The notes under the pieces are model-generated. The model searched no databases, was not told the DNA's origin, and saw only the letters and a list, made by a program, of their open reading frames with translations. A program made the position numbers and the translations under genes. Shown here in pieces: positions 7,863 to 16,100 of a DNA stretch of 21,808 bases; position 1 is the stretch's first letter, and every line of letters begins with the position of its first letter. The stretch comes from a virus. The stretch spans positions 1 to 21,808 of the IMG/VR virus record IMGVR_UViG_3300030419_002588; one strand, written 5' to 3'.

Positions 7863-9287
7863 GGTAGTATGTTAATCGGTGATGATTATGATGCTGAAAC
7901 TAACGAGCCTGATACTGACAAGGCTTGGGTTATCAGACAACTCATGCAACACCCACTGTTCAAGTCTGGAACTATTGCAGGGCCTACTTTCGCATCACCT
8001 AGTGCCGAGGGAAAATTACCACCCAAAGGTTCGGCTTTAGATGAAGAAGAAGAAAGAAAGAAGAGGAAAATGCAAGCACTCGAAATCAATACTGGTGAAG
8101 TCCTAGATGGTTGGTTTGAAGACCAATTTGGTGCAACTGCTCTAGATTTAGTTAAGGATTTGCGTCTGAAGCGTAGGATTCACAAAGATTATTCTTCTGA
8201 AATTGATGAGGCTATATCTGTCATTCGTGGTCTAAGGAAGGCAGAAGTGCGTCATATTCTAGATAGTGTTTCGTGGTCTGCAGAGCATATTGGCACTATA
8301 GAAGCATTCAATTGTAATGATAAGGATTTGAAATCCTTCAGGAAATTTGGGGAGACTCGCCAAGTATCTCTAAAGCAGGCTTGTATTCAATTTGAGAACG
8401 CTAACGATGTTATTAGTAAGTTATCACAAGTCGAAGGGGATTGGGATGACCAGCAAAGAGAACTCTGGGTTGAAGCGAACAGGTTAAGGAAGGAAGCCAA
8501 GGGTATGTGGAAGTCTATCTTACATCAAGCCGATTCTCTGAAAAAGAGTGAAATGATGGCTTTACACAAGGCTCGAGATTTACTCGATTATCATGGGCCT
8601 ATGGATTCCAGAACAATAATGACTCACATGATAGATGGTGATGGGAGGAGTAAAGGGTTACCTTCAGTGCAGAAACTGGGTGCTCTTCTCAAGACATATG
8701 GGCCTGAGTACAATATCACCAAACACCAAGATAAATGGGAATTGCTGTCTAGAGACATGTCTACTATTATGAAAGACCCTTGGGCTTATACTGCTGGTTT
8801 CCTAGATGCTGATGGTTATATCACTATCTCGAAGCGCGGGGAGCCTAGGGCTGGTATAATTGCTACTGGGGAAAGGGGCAGAGTGCACTGTGAGAATCTA
8901 TACAAGATGTTGGGATGTGGGGTCCTTCAGTTAGATTTGAAAATTCATAAAAATAGTCGTAGGAGTCAACACAGGCTCCAATTCTATAGTAAGGACGATA
9001 TCACTAAACTTCTAGAGGGTACTAAACCTCATCTCAGATTGAAGAAAGAGCAAGCAAGGTATGTCCTAGAACATTTGGCTTTGAGAGGTAGAGATGGGGA
9101 CATGATTACCAAAAGGCGTGATGAACTGTACAAGTTGGTCAAATGGGAAAATTGGAAGGATGTCAAAGCCGATGAGATGCTTGAAGAATGGAAAGTTGAT
9201 GAACAGGAGGTCCTCTCATGGGGTAGGAGTGACCCCGAGGTCATCAGGCTTGTGGACGATATGGCTGGTTTAGTAGGTGATATCTGA
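7854..9287 (+). CDS. LAGLIDADG homing-endonuclease-domain protein with long N-terminal extension
   Basis: The C-terminal third carries a LAGLIDADG nuclease domain. The signature TAGFLDADG lies at residues 313-321 (numbered from TTG 7854), with acidic D318 and D320, followed by the family's usual later pattern (FYSKDDITKLLEGTKPHLRL, then KKEQARYVL). Only one signature is seen, so it would act as a dimer. The N-terminal 300 residues are helical and charged, with a possible winged-helix part near 245-300 (ARDLLDYHGPMDSRTIMTHM). I chose TTG 7854 because it follows the previous stop and mirrors the duplicated start at 7526. ATG 7812 (491 aa, overlapping the previous gene by 38 bases) and ATG 7869 are alternatives. 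No intein splice residues are evident, so this looks like a free-standing enzyme or a domesticated regulator. Confidence 0.85.
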   Translation: MTWGSMLIGDDYDAETNEPDTDKAWVIRQLMQHPLFKSGTIAGPTFASPSAEGKLPPKGSALDEEEERKKRKMQALEINTGEVLDGWFEDQFGATALDLVKDLRLKRRIHKDYSSEIDEAISVIRGLRKAEVRHILDSVSWSAEHIGTIEAFNCNDKDLKSFRKFGETRQVSLKQACIQFENANDVISKLSQVEGDWDDQQRELWVEANRLRKEAKGMWKSILHQADSLKKSEMMALHKARDLLDYHGPMDSRTIMTHMIDGDGRSKGLPSVQKLGALLKTYGPEYNITKHQDKWELLSRDMSTIMKDPWAYTAGFLDADGYITISKRGEPRAGIIATGERGRVHCENLYKMLGCGVLQLDLKIHKNSRRSQHRLQFYSKDDITKLLEGTKPHLRLKKEQARYVLEHLALRGRDGDMITKRRDELYKLVKWENWKDVKADEMLEEWKVDEQEVLSWGRSDPEVIRLVDDMAGLVGDI

Positions 9288-9613
9288 TGGCATTGGAAGA
9301 GGCTTGGGCTGTGTTGAAAGCGGCTAGGACTGCTGCTGCAGATACCAAACCGCCCGAAACTGTTTTCTGTAAATACTGTGATGAATTGGTGAGGCCTGGA
9401 GAGACATGTACATGCGAGAGAATGTCCCAATCAGCAGGGAGGTGGTCCCACGGAATGAGTGGTAAGGAGAGAGCCAACTCCCCAGGTTTTAACAGACCTG
9501 AGCCTTGGTCAGAACCAGATGCTCGTGGAATGGTGGGTGGATTCAAAGTCAAGGACCGAGCGAAAGATTACCCTGAATTGGTAGAGTGGTATAGGAGATA
9601 TCCTCAGGCATGA
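9287..9613 (+). CDS. Small protein with a four-cysteine cluster, 108 aa
   Basis: The ATG shares one base with the previous stop (TGATGG). A short N-terminal helix (residues 2-20) is followed by a compact cluster of C28, C31, C41 and C43 (FCKYCDELVRPGETCTC), a likely zinc ribbon or knuckle. The remainder is Gly/Pro/Arg-rich and ends in a short helical piece (ELVEWYRRYPQ). No family is recognised. It lies just upstream of the portal, itself a zinc-motif protein, so a head-assembly or packaging partner is possible. Confidence 0.72.
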   Translation: MALEEAWAVLKAARTAAADTKPPETVFCKYCDELVRPGETCTCERMSQSAGRWSHGMSGKERANSPGFNRPEPWSEPDARGMVGGFKVKDRAKDYPELVEWYRRYPQA

Positions 9614-9618
9614 GGCAT

Positions 9619-9625
9619 GGTGATG
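9619..9625 (+). promoter_or_regulatory. Ribosome binding site for the portal gene
   Basis: GGTGATG sits four bases before ATG at 9630 and only one base before GTG at 9627. The spacing favours ATG 9630 as the start. Confidence 0.55.
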
Positions 9626-9629
9626 AGTG

Positions 9630-11651
9630 ATGGCTGAAGAAGAGAAGGGTATAGTCGGTAGGTTCCTAGAACGGTTGACTGGTGGGGCTCGTAAGAAGAC
9701 TACCCCCGAGCCCATAATGCCACTTTGGAAGGCGGGCATACAGGAGCCTGTCCTAGTTCAGGGTGTGAGCATACCAGCCCTATATGCTACAGTGCAGGAG
9801 AGCATCATCCTCCGAACTACAATCAATACGCTCTGCCAAGAGATATTCAGGAGAGGGCATTACTGGAAGAAGAAGTTCCACATGAAGTGTTCTCAGTGTG
9901 AGGAGGAATATCAACATGATACTGTAAGTGAATGTTCCCTATGTGGTGGTACAGAGTTCCAAGCCCCAGACCCAGACCAGATTCTTTACCCTCGTTGGTT
10001 CGTCAAACAAAGGAATGGTATGGACCAATCTTTTACTGATGTGATGAGAGAGGTAGAGTGGGATTTAGATATTGTTGATGATGGATTTATTGTTCTTATC
10101 AAAGAGTATTTCTTGGACCCCCAAAGTGGAGAAATTCAATTCTATAGAGTGAAGGAAATTATGAGGGGTGACCCTACCTTCATGAGGATAGTAGCAGATA
10201 AGAGAGGTGTTAGGGGTGGTAGGTACCTCATTTGCCCTGTACATCGAGATAGAACTTATCCTTTCACAGATGATACCCATAAATGCGAGGAGTGTAATCT
10301 CGACCTACAAGATGTTCATTTCATCAATACTGCTGGTTCTGGCAAGACTCAATACTATATCGAGGGCGAAATTGTACATATCTCAAAGTACAGTCCTTCC
10401 AAACTCTATGGCCGTAGCCCAGTAGCCACGATGTGGAGGCAAGCCATGACTCTCACGGCTATGGACAATTATATGTATCTCGCTTATCAGAAGCGTAGAA
10501 TTCCGAGAGGTGTTCTATCTATCACTACTGACAATATTCAATCTACTGCAGCATTCTGGAAAGGTGCTGAGGAAAAGATGGAGCGTGACCCGAACTACAT
10601 CCCTAAGGTGGGGGTAGAGTCTGCTACAGGAAGGGGGCGTGTTGAGTTCGTTAGGTTCATGGACACCCTTGATGAGATGCAATATGGTGCAGTTCGTGAT
10701 GAACTACGCATGCGTATAGCAGCATTCTATGGGGTTTCTAACATCTTCATGATGGATTCTGGTAAGGGTGGGGGTCTGAATAATGAGGGTCTTCAGATTC
10801 TAGTAACAAATAGAGCAGTAGAGTTTGGCCAGAAATTATACTCTCGAGATATATTCCCAAGACTTTTCAGTGAGATGGGAGTGACAGATTGGGAAATGAC
10901 ACTTTATCCGAATGAAGAGGAAGATGAAGTCACTCGTCTGAGAAGAGATGAGCAAGAAGTCAATATCGCTCAACGGATGGCCCAATTAGGATTCCAACCT
11001 GAACTTACAGAAGATGCAGGTAGAGACATTAGATTCGTTTACAAGAAGCCTGACCCACAGGAACAAGCAATGCAAGACCAACAACAACAAGGTGGTGGAG
11101 CACAACCCCCACCACCAGACATGGGGGCTCCTGGTGGTGCTCCTGGCTCTATGGGGGCACCACCACCTGCAGCCCCAATGCCAGGAATGGGAGGGCCTAT
11201 GGGAGCAGGGCCTATGGCAGGACCGCCAGGAGCCCCTCCTCCCCGTGGTGCAGGACCGCCAGGAGCCCCACCACATAGAGACCCATTATCAGAAGATAGG
11301 AGTAGAAGGGGTATGGCTGGTAATGCACCAGCCCTGAATGAGATGGCTATGCAGAATTTGAGGAGAAGGAGAAGTGGTCAACCAGAGCAAGGGCAACCAA
11401 TAATGATGATGGATAAAGCCGTAAATGTAGGGTCTGATAGTGAGGGTAGAGGTCTTAGGAGTAGTACAGCAGGGGTGAGAAATGAAACTGCTCCCACTGG
11501 AACTCCTACTGGTAATGTCAAGGTTGGTTCAAGGGGGGATAAGAAGAAGAAAGGGCCCATAGAAGAGGCTCTAGATGCTGTTCAAGATGCTAAGGAGAAA
11601 GCGGCTAATCCTTTAGGTGACAAGAGTGGAAAGTCCAATTTACCGCGATAG
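9630..11651 (+). CDS. Portal protein with two inserted zinc-binding clusters
   Basis: The portal forms the ring at one capsid vertex through which DNA enters and leaves. The core fits the HK97/SPP1-like portal layout: an N-terminal region (VSIPALYATVQESIILRTTI), a central EGEIVHISKYSPSKLYGRSP segment typical of the family, then the helical stem region with an Arg-rich, Gly-rich stretch before a long acidic helix. Two features are unusual. C88, C91, C103 and C106 form a zinc ribbon-like cluster, and C203, H206, C220 and C223 form a second (numbered from GTG 9627). The C-terminal 180 residues are Gln/Pro/Gly/Met-rich, then Lys-rich, and probably disordered. I prefer ATG 9630 over GTG 9627 because of the GGTGATG spacing. 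Lying after TerL and before the protease supports the call. Confidence 0.9.
   Translation: MAEEEKGIVGRFLERLTGGARKKTTPEPIMPLWKAGIQEPVLVQGVSIPALYATVQESIILRTTINTLCQEIFRRGHYWKKKFHMKCSQCEEEYQHDTVSECSLCGGTEFQAPDPDQILYPRWFVKQRNGMDQSFTDVMREVEWDLDIVDDGFIVLIKEYFLDPQSGEIQFYRVKEIMRGDPTFMRIVADKRGVRGGRYLICPVHRDRTYPFTDDTHKCEECNLDLQDVHFINTAGSGKTQYYIEGEIVHISKYSPSKLYGRSPVATMWRQAMTLTAMDNYMYLAYQKRRIPRGVLSITTDNIQSTAAFWKGAEEKMERDPNYIPKVGVESATGRGRVEFVRFMDTLDEMQYGAVRDELRMRIAAFYGVSNIFMMDSGKGGGLNNEGLQILVTNRAVEFGQKLYSRDIFPRLFSEMGVTDWEMTLYPNEEEDEVTRLRRDEQEVNIAQRMAQLGFQPELTEDAGRDIRFVYKKPDPQEQAMQDQQQQGGGAQPPPPDMGAPGGAPGSMGAPPPAAPMPGMGGPMGAGPMAGPPGAPPPRGAGPPGAPPHRDPLSEDRSRRGMAGNAPALNEMAMQNLRRRRSGQPEQGQPIMMMDKAVNVGSDSEGRGLRSSTAGVRNETAPTGTPTGNVKVGSRGDKKKKGPIEEALDAVQDAKEKAANPLGDKSGKSNLPR
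11217..11269 (+). repeat. Tandem Gly-Pro-coding repeat in the portal tail
   Basis: The 20-base string gcaggaccgccaggagcccc occurs at 11217-11236 and 11250-11269, a 33-base (11-codon) period, encoding AGPPGAP twice. It sits in a longer low-complexity stretch (about 11095-11275) coding for Gly, Pro, Met and Ala. Codon choice here is richer in G+C than the surrounding gene, as expected from slippage. Confidence 0.8.
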
Positions 11652-11681
11652 GTTGAAGTGTAGAGGGGGTATGCGACAGCC

Positions 11682-12041
11682 ATGACTGAGCCGATTATCA
11701 AGTTGGACCCGATGGTCAGAAAACTAGAAACTACTATGGCAGAGTTCAAAATGGCTCTGGAAAATGATGATTTAGTGTCAGCACAGCAATTGCTCAGAGC
11801 ACTAAGTCAAACTAGTGACTTCCTAGCAGAAGATGTTACTTCAATCTACAAGTCACAGACTGATGGTGAAATCACTATAGGTGTCAATGATATCTATGCT
11901 GGTGGCGCACCTGTAATGGAATTCAAAGACCAAGGTGCTCTAATTAAGGGTGACCGCCCTCTAGGTTACATTGGCCCTGACGGAATCCAAAGTAATTGGC
12001 AACCCCAGAATGGATTCGGACAGAGGGTTGATGGTCAATGA
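11682..12041 (+). CDS. Hypothetical small protein, 119 aa
   Basis: No family is recognised. The ATG follows a 30-base gap after the portal, one of the two largest gaps in the window. A Gly-rich ribosome binding site (GAGGGGGT, 11663-11670) lies 11 bases upstream, rather far. Residues 8-58 are helical (VRKLETTMAEFKMALENDDL and onward), possibly a coiled coil. Residues 60-119 are Gly/Asp-rich with short hydrophobic strands (IGVNDIYAGGAPVMEF). It overlaps the next start by four bases (ATGA). A small head-assembly component is a reasonable guess from position. Confidence 0.7.
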   Translation: MTEPIIKLDPMVRKLETTMAEFKMALENDDLVSAQQLLRALSQTSDFLAEDVTSIYKSQTDGEITIGVNDIYAGGAPVMEFKDQGALIKGDRPLGYIGPDGIQSNWQPQNGFGQRVDGQ

Positions 12042-12397
12042 GTAATGATGTCACTAATCTAGTGGATGCTCTCATCTCTAAGATGGAGCGCATGGATGGT
12101 GATATAGATACCCTAAAGGCTCAGAATCAAGAGTTGCGAAAGATGGTTTCTAATCCGAGCGCTCTGTTGCAAAAGGCTGGTTATGTAAATACTTCTACCC
12201 CTGCTAGTGAAGATGTGTGGGGAGACCCTCTTAGAGGCGAAAGGAATGAGGTTATAGAGAAAGCATCTGTTATGATAGACGGTATTATGGTAGACCCACC
12301 TACTAATAACCAAGAGTGGCACAGTATGGAATGGGATGAGATTCACGCTATGGCTGAACAAGCAGCAATAGCAGAAGGAAGGCCGGTGGACCAATGA
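12038..12397 (+). CDS. Small coiled-coil protein with a scaffold-like C-terminal motif, 119 aa
   Basis: The start overlaps the previous stop (ATGA). Residues 6-38 form a likely coiled coil (VDALISKMERMDGDIDTLKA). Residues 70-82 (NEVIEKASVMIDG) resemble DEMIEKAGSMIEK in the next gene. The C terminus, SMEWDEIHAMAEQA (96-109), closely resembles the C terminus of the protease-scaffold protein (SMSWDDVHRLANRA, residues 455-468). These shared short motifs suggest that the proteins dock on a common partner during head assembly, which is inference. No known family is recognised. Confidence 0.72.
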   Translation: MSNDVTNLVDALISKMERMDGDIDTLKAQNQELRKMVSNPSALLQKAGYVNTSTPASEDVWGDPLRGERNEVIEKASVMIDGIMVDPPTNNQEWHSMEWDEIHAMAEQAAIAEGRPVDQ

Positions 12398-13110
12398 AGC
12401 CAATGCAAGTAGACGCAGGGCAATATGCCCCAGATGTAGATGAAATGATAGAAAAAGCAGGTAGTATGATTGAGAAAATAGAAATGGATAATTCTCAGAT
12501 TCGTAATATCACTGGTGTCGAAGAGGCTCCTATGAACCATTTTCATACTAATCAAGAGTTGGCAAGTGATTTAGAAGATGTCACTAACAAGGGTGCTAGT
12601 GCACCTGAGAGTGTTTCATTTATGGAGAACGCTAACCCACATCAGACAGGCTCTACTTTAGACGCTCATGAGAACCCTTCTGGTGGAGACCCACACCCCC
12701 CTTCTTCATACACTCATTCTAGTGTAGGTAAACCCCCTTCTGATGTTAAGAAACAAATTGAGTCAATTCTAAAGAGAAGTTGTCCTACTTGTGGTGGCAA
12801 TCATAAACTGGAGAAGAATGTTTCATGTTCAGTCAAGAAAGCAGGGGCAGACCCTTTGGCGGCTCTAATGGGTGGTGCTGCTGGTAAAGGGCCAGGTGCT
12901 CCACCTCCTGGAGACATGGATGACCCATTACCTGACATGGGTGGTAAACCTGGTGAAGGAGAAGATGATTCCCCAGAAGGTCTTGGTATGAAAATCAAGA
13001 ATTTGGTAGATGATTTAGTCGGAAAAGTCGGCGGTGGAGGCGATATGCCTGACTTGGCTGGTTTAGGTGGTGGTGGCCCTGATGCTGCATTACCTCCCGG
13101 CCCTATGTGA
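12394..13110 (+). CDS. Hypothetical protein with a CCHC-type cluster and Gly/Pro-rich tail, 238 aa
   Basis: The start overlaps the previous stop by four bases. Near the N terminus DEMIEKAGSMIEK (residues 16-28) matches a motif in the preceding protein. A middle disordered part (about 45-115) is rich in His, Pro, Ser and Asn. A compact cluster C130, C133, H137, C145 (CPTCGGNHKLEKNVSC) suggests a zinc knuckle. The C-terminal 90 residues are Gly/Pro/Asp-rich low complexity with one helix (GMKIKNLVDDLVGKVG). No family is recognised. The layout of a metal knuckle plus disordered tail fits a small virion or assembly protein, without proof. Confidence 0.72.
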   Translation: MKPMQVDAGQYAPDVDEMIEKAGSMIEKIEMDNSQIRNITGVEEAPMNHFHTNQELASDLEDVTNKGASAPESVSFMENANPHQTGSTLDAHENPSGGDPHPPSSYTHSSVGKPPSDVKKQIESILKRSCPTCGGNHKLEKNVSCSVKKAGADPLAALMGGAAGKGPGAPPPGDMDDPLPDMGGKPGEGEDDSPEGLGMKIKNLVDDLVGKVGGGGDMPDLAGLGGGGPDAALPPGPM

Positions 13111-13117
13111 TTAAGGC

Positions 13118-13129
13118 GGTGGTGGTGGT
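13118..13129 (+). promoter_or_regulatory. GGT-repeat ribosome binding site before the giant gene
   Basis: Four tandem GGT triplets lie directly upstream of GTG 13130 and can pair with the 16S rRNA 3' end. The in-frame stop at 13112-13114 makes GTG 13130 the first possible start in this frame. Confidence 0.4.
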
Positions 13130-16100
13130 GTGCAAGAGGATGCTGAACAGTATTTCTTGAGTACTAAAGCACGCTTTCAATTATCTGAAGATACTGAAGA
13201 TGCCGCAGAGTTATACTTTGCAGCACACAATCTAGCCAACCATGGTTATGAAGTAGAGTGGGACTCTACTCTTGAGAAGATGGAAGATTTACTCAAGGAC
13301 AAAGGGGCTAAACCCGAAGCAGTTTCAGAGCCAGTTGTTGGTGTTGATGAAGAGGGGAGGAGTCCACCCCCACTACCAAGAGGTTTGGACGATGATGACC
13401 CCAGTGAAGATAAGAGTCGAATACGCATCGACCCTTTTCGCCATAAAAAGACTGGGGTCACAGCAGAAGGTAGGCATAGAAGTATAGAGTTCAGAGGTCC
13501 TGCTAATGCTATAGAAGATAGTTTTGGTAAGAGTGGGCGTAGGAGAAGGAAACAAGAGAGGGGTTGGAATGGTGATATACCCAAGGTTTCTGGGCATACA
13601 GGTGAGAAGGTAGCAGAAGCGAAGGAAAATAGGTCTCCCGAATCATGGAATCTGGAAGGGTTACCAGCATCAGATTTTACCATGGCCCTTTTAGAAGAGT
13701 TGACTGGTCGACCTACCACTTTCAGTGAAGGTGAACTAGACAGTTTTGGTGCGGCTCGTCTTTTCATTGAGAATTCTAGAGCCCTAACACCTAATATCAA
13801 CCCTGTTACATATGATGTGTGGAGGGATGAGTTCCATCCTGAATCTCCTCACCATGTTTACTCTTCTGATGCGAGAAGAGATAGAATGGACAGAGAAACC
13901 ATTGAAAATAGTCTCCCTGAAGGTTTATTGGAAGGGAAGTCAAAAGAGGCGAAAGCCAGAATTATGGCTCAGGCTGGAGAGAATCTACTTCACCTATCTG
14001 ATGATTGTCTGGGTGTCGGGCATGACATGGCTAGGGTCATTCTCTTCCATAGGGGGTTCAAGATTTGGGATGATTGGTACAAAGAGGCATATCCTAATTC
14101 TCCACTACTACAAGGTGATGAGAAGACTAACAGAGTATTGAGACAAGAATTATGTTTGGAACACAAATATCTCAAAATGGATGGTTGTCCTCTATCTTTC
14201 ATTCAGGAAGTACTATACGATGAAGATGGGGACATGTCCCCATATTACAAGAATAATCCAGAAACTGCATATTTAGGATTGACTAAAATGAAATGGGTAG
14301 ACCCTGAAGATGGGGACAGGTTACTCACTTATGATGACCGTAGGGATAAGAGTTGGGCTCTTGGTGACCAAGGTTGGCTCAGAGGTTTTGACCTTCTTGA
14401 CTTTGACCCTATGCAAGATAATTGTAATGAGGCTTTACAGGCCCGTGAAGTATATCATAATATGGTTAAGCACAATATGCTTAAGCACAAGTTGGATGAG
14501 GAAATACCTGAGCCCTATGCTGATGATGAAGTGTTTTGGGAATATTCAGACATCATAGGCCCTGAAGATGTATTTCGCGGTAATTTTACACCAAGAGAGT
14601 CTATGGCTTACATGCAAAGAATGATGCTTTCTAGAGGTGAGGCTTTAGCATCTTTCTGGACTTCCCCTCTTATTGTGCCCCACCAGAACATTACTTCTGA
14701 AACGAAAAGTCGTGATACCCAAATCTATGAGCGTACATTGAGTCGGGCTCTTGGGGATGCTCACAAGATAAACACTACTAAGAAAGACTTGCAGCAACAA
14801 TTAAGGGAATTAGGTGGGAAAGTCACTGGTACTAAGGGTGAACTTATAGAGCGTTTGAGGGATTTAGGTGTCGAAACTGGTCTACAAGATGGTCGAATTC
14901 AAACTGGACCTCAACCCATACGAACTGCATTGATGAAACAATATGGTGATGAAGGGTGGGATTTTCAAACTAATCTCCCCTTAGGTTGTAAACCCAAAAA
15001 TTCTGCCGATGTTATGAGTTACATCAATGAGTGGGTTTCATCAGGGGCGATAGCACCGAACATGGCTAAGCAGTTATGGGAACGCTTAGACCTGTTTCAC
15101 TCAGGATATGGTGACCCCACGAGCATATTCAATGATAGAAGGCATGCTTTTCAACACGCGATTCATGATTATTTTTCTGGGTTAGAGGTAAAGGATGAGG
15201 AAGATGTGAATGTGCAGAATGCTATCTTCAATCCTGAATACTACCATCGAGGCATTACTGGCCAGACTAGTCTAATGAGACATCTTCTCGCTAGAGGAGG
15301 TCTCGCGCAATCTATAGAACAGCCACTTTACAATCTGGCAAGTCGAAACCCTTTCGAGTTCATGGAATTAGATGAAGAGTATCAAATGCTCAGTGATATG
15401 CCCGAAGAGGTGCCCGAGGGCAGCCCATTAGGGAAAGAGATTGCTAAGGTCAAAAAGAATCGGTTAACTGTTCATGAAATCAAAGATAGTACTACTGACG
15501 ATTTACAAATACTGCGAAGGGTCGCTCACCTGTTAGAGCCTGAATATCAAACCCCAGTGTCTGCAGAAGGTAGTGGTGAGCCCGGCGAGGATATAGAGGC
15601 TCAACAGGAAAGGGGTGAATTAACACTTGATAGCCTACTCTACACTGCCAAACGCGCTAGATGGGGCGAGGTGCTGGCTTTCCCAGATGAGATTAGTCAA
15701 AGAATTGCTAGTGGTGTTAAGGAGTTTGACCCAAGTGATGGTGGGGCTTACAGGTTGGCTCGAGTAAGAAATATGGGTGGGCCTCATCATAGTGATGTTA
15801 TGCCAGTTGGCCCAATGGCTGCTGCCGCTTTCCTCAGAAGGTTGTCCCCAGGTAGTGCTTCTAAATTGCATGAAGTTTTGGTACAAATGGGGCTTACTAA
15901 GCCATCAGATAAGACAGAGAGAATGCATGGTATTATGTTAGATAATGCCACTTTGGGTTTTGTTGGTGGGGCACACAGTGGCCATGCTACCATAGACCAC
16001 ACTCTTGGTACCCACACTAGAGGTGAACATCAGAATAAGAAAGACATCAAGCGAATCCATAGTCCTGCTGGTATGAGATTAAGTCCTGGTGATGGGAGTG

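Noticed and set aside
7854-9287. An intein carrying a LAGLIDADG domain
   Set aside because: There is no Cys/Ser splice start or His-Asn splice end around the domain, and the flanks do not form an obvious host protein.
11014-11337. A 107-codon frame on the + strand overlapping the portal gene
   Set aside because: It is an out-of-frame reading of the low-complexity Gly/Pro-coding tail; its Leu/Gln/Trp-rich product has no ribosome binding site or motif.
11671-11685. A four-codon reading frame (ATG CGA CAG CCA TGA) with a strong ribosome binding site just before the 11682 start
   Set aside because: It could be a leader that feeds ribosomes to the ATG at 11682, but it is too short to support as a gene; the purine-rich site may simply serve 11682.
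13246-13800. A 184-codon open frame on the - strand
   Set aside because: It lies wholly within the giant gene, gives a Ser/Leu-rich product with no recognisable motif, and has the look of a complement-strand shadow.
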